This document shows, one piece after another, positions 42,003 through 46,130 of a stretch of 46,130 bases of DNA. Position numbers and translations under genes: made by a program. The stretch's first letter is position 1. Each line of letters begins with the position of its first letter. Source of the stretch: an uncultured Saprospiraceae bacterium (GTDB lineage: Bacteria; Bacteroidota; Bacteroidia; Chitinophagales; Saprospiraceae); assembly GCA_938007965.1 (NCBI GenBank), contig CALLMH010000066.1, forward strand, positions 1 through 46,130, written 5' to 3'. Below the pieces are notes generated by a model. It did not search any database. It was not told the DNA's origin and worked only from the letters and a program-made list of their open reading frames with translations.

Positions 42003-42869
42003 ATGGGTTGGTTCAAAAGACTAAAAGACGGTATACAAACCGCAACGAAATTTAAAAAAGAAGCTCCAGATGGGCTTTGGAACAAATGTAAAAGCTGCTC
42101 CGAACTTACGACAATAAAAGAACTCAAAGAGAACTTATACATCTGTCCAAAATGTGATTACCACGTTCGTATTGGATCACATGATTACTTCGATATCATT
42201 TTTGATGGAAAGTATAAATTATTGTTCGAGGACATTGTATCGAAGGATATTCTTGGATTTAGCGATGTGAAGACCTATGAAAATAGATTAGAAGCTGCTT
42301 TTATCAAGACGGGACTAAAAGATTCTATATCAGTAGCTCATGGAAAATGTGGAAGAAAAGACTTTGTAATTGCTGCAATGGATTTTTCATTTATTGGAGG
42401 TTCTATGGGGTCCGTAGTTGGTGAGAAAATAGCTCGCGCAATCGACTACTGTATCGAGAATAGATATCCATTTATGATCATAGCAAAATCTGGCGGAGCT
42501 CGTATGATGGAGTCCGCTTTTTCTTTGATGCAAATGGCCAAAACATCTGTAAAACTTGCACAACTCTCAAGAAATAAGCTTCCGTATTTTTCATTTATGA
42601 CTGATCCGACCACAGGTGGTGTGACTGCGAGTTATGCCATGCTAGGCGACATCAATTTTGCGGAGCCTAAAGCTTTAATAGGATTTGCAGGGCCTAGAGT
42701 TATAAAAGAAACAATCAAAAGAGATCTTCCCGAAGGATTCCAGACTTCAGAATTTTTATTAGATCATGGATTTTTAGACTTTATAGTCCATAGAAAAGAA
42801 CTGAAAGAAAGATTAGAAACTGTATTGTCGATTTTCAATACCGATGACCAAATGGAAGAAGTAGCATAA
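42003..42869 (+). CDS. accD: Acetyl-CoA carboxylase carboxyltransferase subunit beta
   Basis: Transfers the carboxyl group from biotin to acetyl-CoA, making malonyl-CoA with AccA. At 288 residues it is normal length. The N-terminal zinc ribbon has C29, C32, C48 and C51 in WNKCKSC and ICPKCDYH. Typical segments follow: FIGGSMGSVVGEKIARAIDY, KSGGARMMESAFSLMQMAK, LPYFSFMTDPTTGGVTASYA and LIGFAGPRVIKETI. The start is preceded by ATTAAACACATAAT and a promoter element. accA is not in the window, so the subunits are encoded apart. Confidence 0.96.
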   Translation: MGWFKRLKDGIQTATKFKKEAPDGLWNKCKSCSELTTIKELKENLYICPKCDYHVRIGSHDYFDIIFDGKYKLLFEDIVSKDILGFSDVKTYENRLEAAFIKTGLKDSISVAHGKCGRKDFVIAAMDFSFIGGSMGSVVGEKIARAIDYCIENRYPFMIIAKSGGARMMESAFSLMQMAKTSVKLAQLSRNKLPYFSFMTDPTTGGVTASYAMLGDINFAEPKALIGFAGPRVIKETIKRDLPEGFQTSEFLLDHGFLDFIVHRKELKERLETVLSIFNTDDQMEEVA

Positions 42870-43106
42870 GTTTGTATAAGAATTGATTTTCATTTATAAT
42901 GCTTGGCTTATCAGTCATCTATTCTATTTTGTTTGATATGAATTATTGTCAATTCAAAACAATGAACTATTCGACAATTGTATTCATTTAATAAGCTTAC
43001 ATTTGCACTTCTGTATCAAAGCGATTCGTTTCATCAGATCTTTTGGCTAAGATTATGAGGTGAAGTTATAACGATACATACATTTATATAAAAGACATAA
43101 ATATTC

Positions 43107-44441
43107 ATGGGAATAATAAGTATAGCGGCACAGTTGATTCTAAGCCTTTCCATTTTAGTGGTACTGCATGAGTGTGGTCACTTTTTTCCTGCAAAATGGT
43201 TTAAAACTAGAGTTGAAAAATTCTATCTTTTCTTTAATCCAGGATTTTCGCTTTTCAAAAAGCAAATTGGGGAAACAGAATATGGCATTGGTTGGATCCC
43301 ATTCGGAGGATACGTGAAAATCTCAGGTATGATCGACGAAAGTATGGACACTGAGCAGATGGAAGCCGAACCACAGCCGTGGGAATTTAGATCAAAAACC
43401 GCGTGGCAAAGATTAATCATCATGCTTGGTGGTGTAACAGTAAATTTCGTGTTGGGGATCTTGATATTTGCCTGTATGATGTGGTATTGGGGAGAAACTT
43501 ATTACAATGCTTCTGACCTTAAATATGGTGTTGTTGCTAGTGAACTTGGAAGAGACCTCGGAATAAAAGACGGTGATCACATAATATCGATCGGTGATGT
43601 GAAATTCGAAAGATACAATCCTAGTATTATATCCCAAGAAATCGTCTTGAATGATCCAGAAGCACTGATCGTAAATAGAGAAGGCAAGGAACTAGCACTT
43701 CCTGTACCCAGTGACATGGCTGAGAAACTAACTAAGTATGAGAATAAGGGTGTGGGACTATTTACAGCAAGACTTCCTCAAAAGATAGCTGAAGTAACAG
43801 GTGGAGCAGCCAAGGAAGCAGATATGAAAGCAGGCGACCAGATCATCGGCGTAAACGGAACAAATACATTCTTTTTGCATGATTTTAGAGCTGCATTAAA
43901 AGGGAAGAAAGATGAGGTTGTAAATTTCACTATTTTGAGAAATGAAATAGATACCCTTAACGTATCTGCTAAGCTAAGTCCTGAAGGAACATTGGGTATA
44001 TATCATGTAATGATGGATGGCTTCGCACCTGAGCAAAAGCAAAAATATAGCCTTGGAGAAGCGATACCCAAAGGTATAGATATAAGTTACGGTTTCTTGA
44101 CGGGGCAGCTAAAAGCATTCAAACAAATGTTTGCTGGTAAAATCAAAGCTACTGATTCACTTGGTAGTGTATTTTCTATCGCTAAAATGTTCGATGAGGC
44201 ATGGGACTGGGAGCAGTTCTGGAGGATTACGGCGATGTTATCAATACTCCTCGGGTTCTTTAATCTCTTGCCTATTCCAGCATTAGATGGTGGTTATGTC
44301 ATGTTTTTAATCTGGGAAGTAATTACCGGAAAAAAGCCAAATGATAAATTTATGGAATATGCTACAATGATTGGTTTCTTTATCCTTATTGGGTTGATGA
44401 TATTTGCACTCGGACTGGACGTAAGTAAATGGTTTAAGTAG
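43107..44441 (+). CDS. rseP: RIP metalloprotease (site-2 protease)
   Basis: An intramembrane zinc protease that cleaves anti-sigma or signal-peptide remnants in the membrane. The 444 residues begin with a helix carrying the zinc motif HECGH (H21, E22, H25) in VVLHECGHFFPAKWF. FGGYVKISGMIDE follows, then a PDZ-like region from about residue 130 to 300 (GDQIIGVNGTNTFF is its core, with a first copy near KDGDHIISIGDV), and the C-terminal LLPIPALDGGYVMFLIWE with the Asp that completes the zinc site. There are two PDZ-like copies, as in E. coli RseP. Its usual partner dxr is not adjacent. Terminator follows. Confidence 0.95.
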   Translation: MGIISIAAQLILSLSILVVLHECGHFFPAKWFKTRVEKFYLFFNPGFSLFKKQIGETEYGIGWIPFGGYVKISGMIDESMDTEQMEAEPQPWEFRSKTAWQRLIIMLGGVTVNFVLGILIFACMMWYWGETYYNASDLKYGVVASELGRDLGIKDGDHIISIGDVKFERYNPSIISQEIVLNDPEALIVNREGKELALPVPSDMAEKLTKYENKGVGLFTARLPQKIAEVTGGAAKEADMKAGDQIIGVNGTNTFFLHDFRAALKGKKDEVVNFTILRNEIDTLNVSAKLSPEGTLGIYHVMMDGFAPEQKQKYSLGEAIPKGIDISYGFLTGQLKAFKQMFAGKIKATDSLGSVFSIAKMFDEAWDWEQFWRITAMLSILLGFFNLLPIPALDGGYVMFLIWEVITGKKPNDKFMEYATMIGFFILIGLMIFALGLDVSKWFK

Positions 44442-44461
44442 CATTTAATAATATAATTAGG

Positions 44462-44497
44462 AGAGACTGTAACTTAATTGATACAGTCTCTTTTTTA
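44462..44497 (+). terminator. Terminator of rseP
   Basis: AGAGACTGTA (44462-44471) pairs with TACAGTCTCT (44482-44491), perfect 10-bp stem, 10-nt loop, followed by TTTTTATTT. Confidence 0.9.
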
Positions 44498-45132
44498 TTT
44501 CCCTCAAGCTATAACAGTTTTCTAACTACTTCTGAAAAGATTAGCCTTCTTATTGGTCTTTTAGCCTAAAAACAGTGCTATTGTTTATCTATATAATCAG
44601 CCTCTCACCCCAAGAGTGGCTTACTAGTTCATTTTCTATTTACTCAATACTTCTGGATAGGGATATTCAGTAGATCTGAATATCCTTATTTATATAGCCT
44701 TTCATTCCGCTTACTGCTGAATGAATACCCCGTTTACGCTTGATTTTACGTAAATATGAGGTAATAAATTTCAACCTAAACTTCCACTCGCCGTTAGGGC
44801 TTTCATTTTTGGCTTGGCCCAAAAACGAGACAAAAAACGAGTGTTTGCTAAACAAGCCATCTCTTATCTCAAGACTTTACCTGACTTTTAACGCTATTGG
44901 GATCACATTTTGACTAAACTTACAAAACTCGCTTACACTCAGACAGTTGCAAGTTCTTAACGCCAAAATGAAATCCAAATACCTAAGCCAGCTAAGATCG
45001 ATTTAATTTCTGCCACAAATTAATGCTCCTTGTAAGTGATATAATCTTAATATTGTCCTTACTTCTGAATAACCCTGGATACCTATGATATTTTTTTCCA
45101 CCGACGCTGCTGCTCTGAATTTCTATATTTCA
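44498..45132. other. Gene-poor stretch with a hairpin and a possible intergenic repeat
   Basis: No gene is supported across 635 bp. A perfect 10-bp hairpin lies at 44661-44685 (GGATATTCAG/CTGAATATCC, 5-nt loop). From about 44700 to 45000 the sequence has a mixed composition, with short motifs such as TTTTGGCTTGGCCCAAAAA and AAACTCGCTTACACTCAGAC. I recall similar strings from other Bacteroidota intergenic regions, so it may be a degraded dispersed element. A 62-residue minus-strand frame inside it looks spurious. Confidence 0.45.
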
Positions 45133-45684
45133 CTAAAAACAGTAAACTAATCCTAACCCATCATTTGTAAAACTTATGTGAAGATTACTTACAGACTTTT
45201 GGTATCCATTTTTCAAAATATATTGCTCATTATACAATTGAATGGCTTTTTTTCTACTTTCTTTAATTCTTGAGCTTTCAATTAATTTCATCCCAAATGA
45301 AAATATGGATGTTATTAACGAAACTGAACTTACAGCATTAAATTTATTCTCAGCACGACTATTAGTTGCTTGCGCTTTAGCAAATTGATAAAATATGATT
45401 GCAGACCCAGTCGAAGCTAATGCTACATATAAATACTTTTTAGCTATTCTATCAATTTCATAAGGCATATTGTAACTTTCTAACAATTTTCTTTTCTTAA
45501 AAAACGGAATCAATTCTTCGTATTCGTATTCCTGATATTGATATGTATATACATGACCATTCTCTATTATAAATTGGGAATTGTCTGAATTATTTAGTGT
45601 ATCTATTTGTGCATTGATATCTATAAAGCATAGATTCATAATAAATATAAATGAGCACATTCTGAGTAATTGGTATTTCAACAT
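45133..45684 (-). CDS. Hypothetical exported/membrane protein, 183 residues
   Basis: I do not recognise this protein. The N-terminus MLKYQLLRMCSFIFIMNLCF followed by IDINAQ looks like a signal peptide. The next 60 residues are Tyr/Glu-rich (VYTYQYQEYEYEELIPFFKK). Two hydrophobic stretches follow (YLYVALASTGSAIIFYQFAK and FNAVSSVSLITSIFSFGMK), then a basic segment and a short beta-like end (LHISFTNDGLGLVYCF). The ending with aromatic residue could indicate an outer-membrane association. Lower GC than neighbours. It stands alone between a gene-poor stretch and a T9SS gene. Confidence 0.6.
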   Translation of the reverse strand: MLKYQLLRMCSFIFIMNLCFIDINAQIDTLNNSDNSQFIIENGHVYTYQYQEYEYEELIPFFKKRKLLESYNMPYEIDRIAKKYLYVALASTGSAIIFYQFAKAQATNSRAENKFNAVSSVSLITSIFSFGMKLIESSRIKESRKKAIQLYNEQYILKNGYQKSVSNLHISFTNDGLGLVYCF

Positions 45685-45875
45685 TTGTCTTTTATCCTTT
45701 TCAGAAAATATATACTAAACTATAGTAAAAATATGATTTCACAAGTAACCATTTTAGACTAGTAGAGTGTTCAGTTCATCACTTTTTTAATTACAAGATA
45801 CAAATTTTCAAATCTATAGGATTAGTAAGGTTTCAGTAGTTTGCCAAAAATTGAATATTACCTCAATTTATTCAA

Positions 45876-45910
45876 ATAAAAACCCTCCTACAAATTAATG
45901 CAGGAGGGTT
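45876..45910 (-). terminator. Terminator downstream of the last gene
   Basis: AACCCTCCT (45881-45889) pairs with AGGAGGGTT (45902-45910), 9 bp. On the minus strand the stem is followed by TTTATTTG. It lies about 70 bp after the stop of the partial gene. Confidence 0.75.
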
Positions 45911-45982
45911 ATCAAATCGTGTGCTATATTATTTTCATGAATCTAGCTAATATCGGATCAACTTAGCCATATTCCCAAAAGC

Positions 45983-46130
45983 TTATCTTACTACGATCAT
46001 CTTCTTTGTCGCCGTAAATTCTCCACTCTTAATCGTGTAATACAAGACTCCTGTTACCCCTAGGTCTGTAGCATCTAATGGTAAGATGTTCATTCCTTTG
46101 ATTCCAGCTGTATTCACTGTCTTAAGTAGT
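45983..46130 (-). CDS. T9SS sorting-domain protein, C-terminal end only
   Basis: The last 49 codons of a gene that continues beyond the window. The visible frame ends GVLYYTIKSGEFTATKKM then IVVR and a stop. The pattern G-V-L-Y-Y-T-I-K-S-G-E-F followed by a K-K-M-I-V run is the end of a type A T9SS sorting domain. What the rest of the protein does cannot be told from the window. Confidence 0.75.
   Translation of the reverse strand, partial: LLKTVNTAGIKGMNILPLDATDLGVTGVLYYTIKSGEFTATKKMIVVR

Noticed and set aside
44667-44855. A 62-residue minus-strand frame containing FLGQAKNESP
   Set aside because: No conserved domain; its readable strings recur in intergenic repeats of Bacteroidota as I recall them, so it is more likely part of a repeat than a gene.

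Overview
The window looks like chromosomal DNA of a free-living member of the Bacteroidota, probably near the Saprospiria/Cytophagia-type lineages (inference). The signs are: AT-rich sequence; starts preceded by A-rich leaders rather than Shine-Dalgarno motifs; repeated occurrence of the Bacteroidota -7 promoter element TAnnTTTG; three secreted proteins with type IX secretion (T9SS) C-terminal sorting domains; a TonB-dependent receptor; and Bacteroidota-type versions of LeuRS, dihydroorotase and the small protein family often mislabelled 'ABC transporter ATPase'. No rRNA, tRNA, insertion sequence, prophage or CRISPR array was seen.

Layout. 1-7.1 kb: end of a TonB receptor, then DUF72-ppk1-purB in tight series, then a CmpX-like membrane protein. 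7.2-13.4 kb: a SPOR-domain protein, then trpE-G-D-C-F headed by a classical leader-peptide attenuator (18-residue leader with tandem Trp codons, antiterminator, terminator), then a small HTH protein. 13.7-20 kb: a lysine-rich exported protein, a BNR-repeat lipoprotein, oligopeptidase B, a T9SS cargo protein and a GNAT acetyltransferase. 20-24 kb, minus strand: a membrane Fe-S protein and a CCG-domain partner (HdrC/HdrB-like), the 'ABC transporter ATPase' family protein, an unknown protein and a small ORF. 24.1-25.2 kb: DUF2975 membrane protein and XRE regulator, with two near-identical palindromes bracketing their promoter. 25.3-36 kb: leuS, DUF547, dihydroorotase, a DUF4412-like protein, bifunctional nuclease, ndk, a large FG-GAP/T9SS protein and a PyrR-like phosphoribosyltransferase.

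36.1-41.7 kb, minus strand, is the most distinctive part. It holds a membrane coiled-coil protein, a solute-binding protein fused to an OmpA peptidoglycan-binding domain, an ABC permease with an extra C-terminal membrane section, and its ATPase. A 0.65-kb mosaic array of palindromic repeats with a 177-bp higher-order period lies between the first two genes. The arrangement suggests an ABC system whose sensor domain is tethered to both membrane and cell wall. 42-46.1 kb: accD, rseP, a 0.7-kb gene-poor stretch, an unknown exported protein and the tail of another T9SS cargo protein.

Most genes are housekeeping. The points most worth following are the trp attenuator, the repeat array with its ABC/OmpA/coiled-coil cluster, the XRE/DUF2975 operator-promoter, and the lysine-rich exported protein. 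All family assignments come from reading translated sequence and motif recognition; no database search was run.
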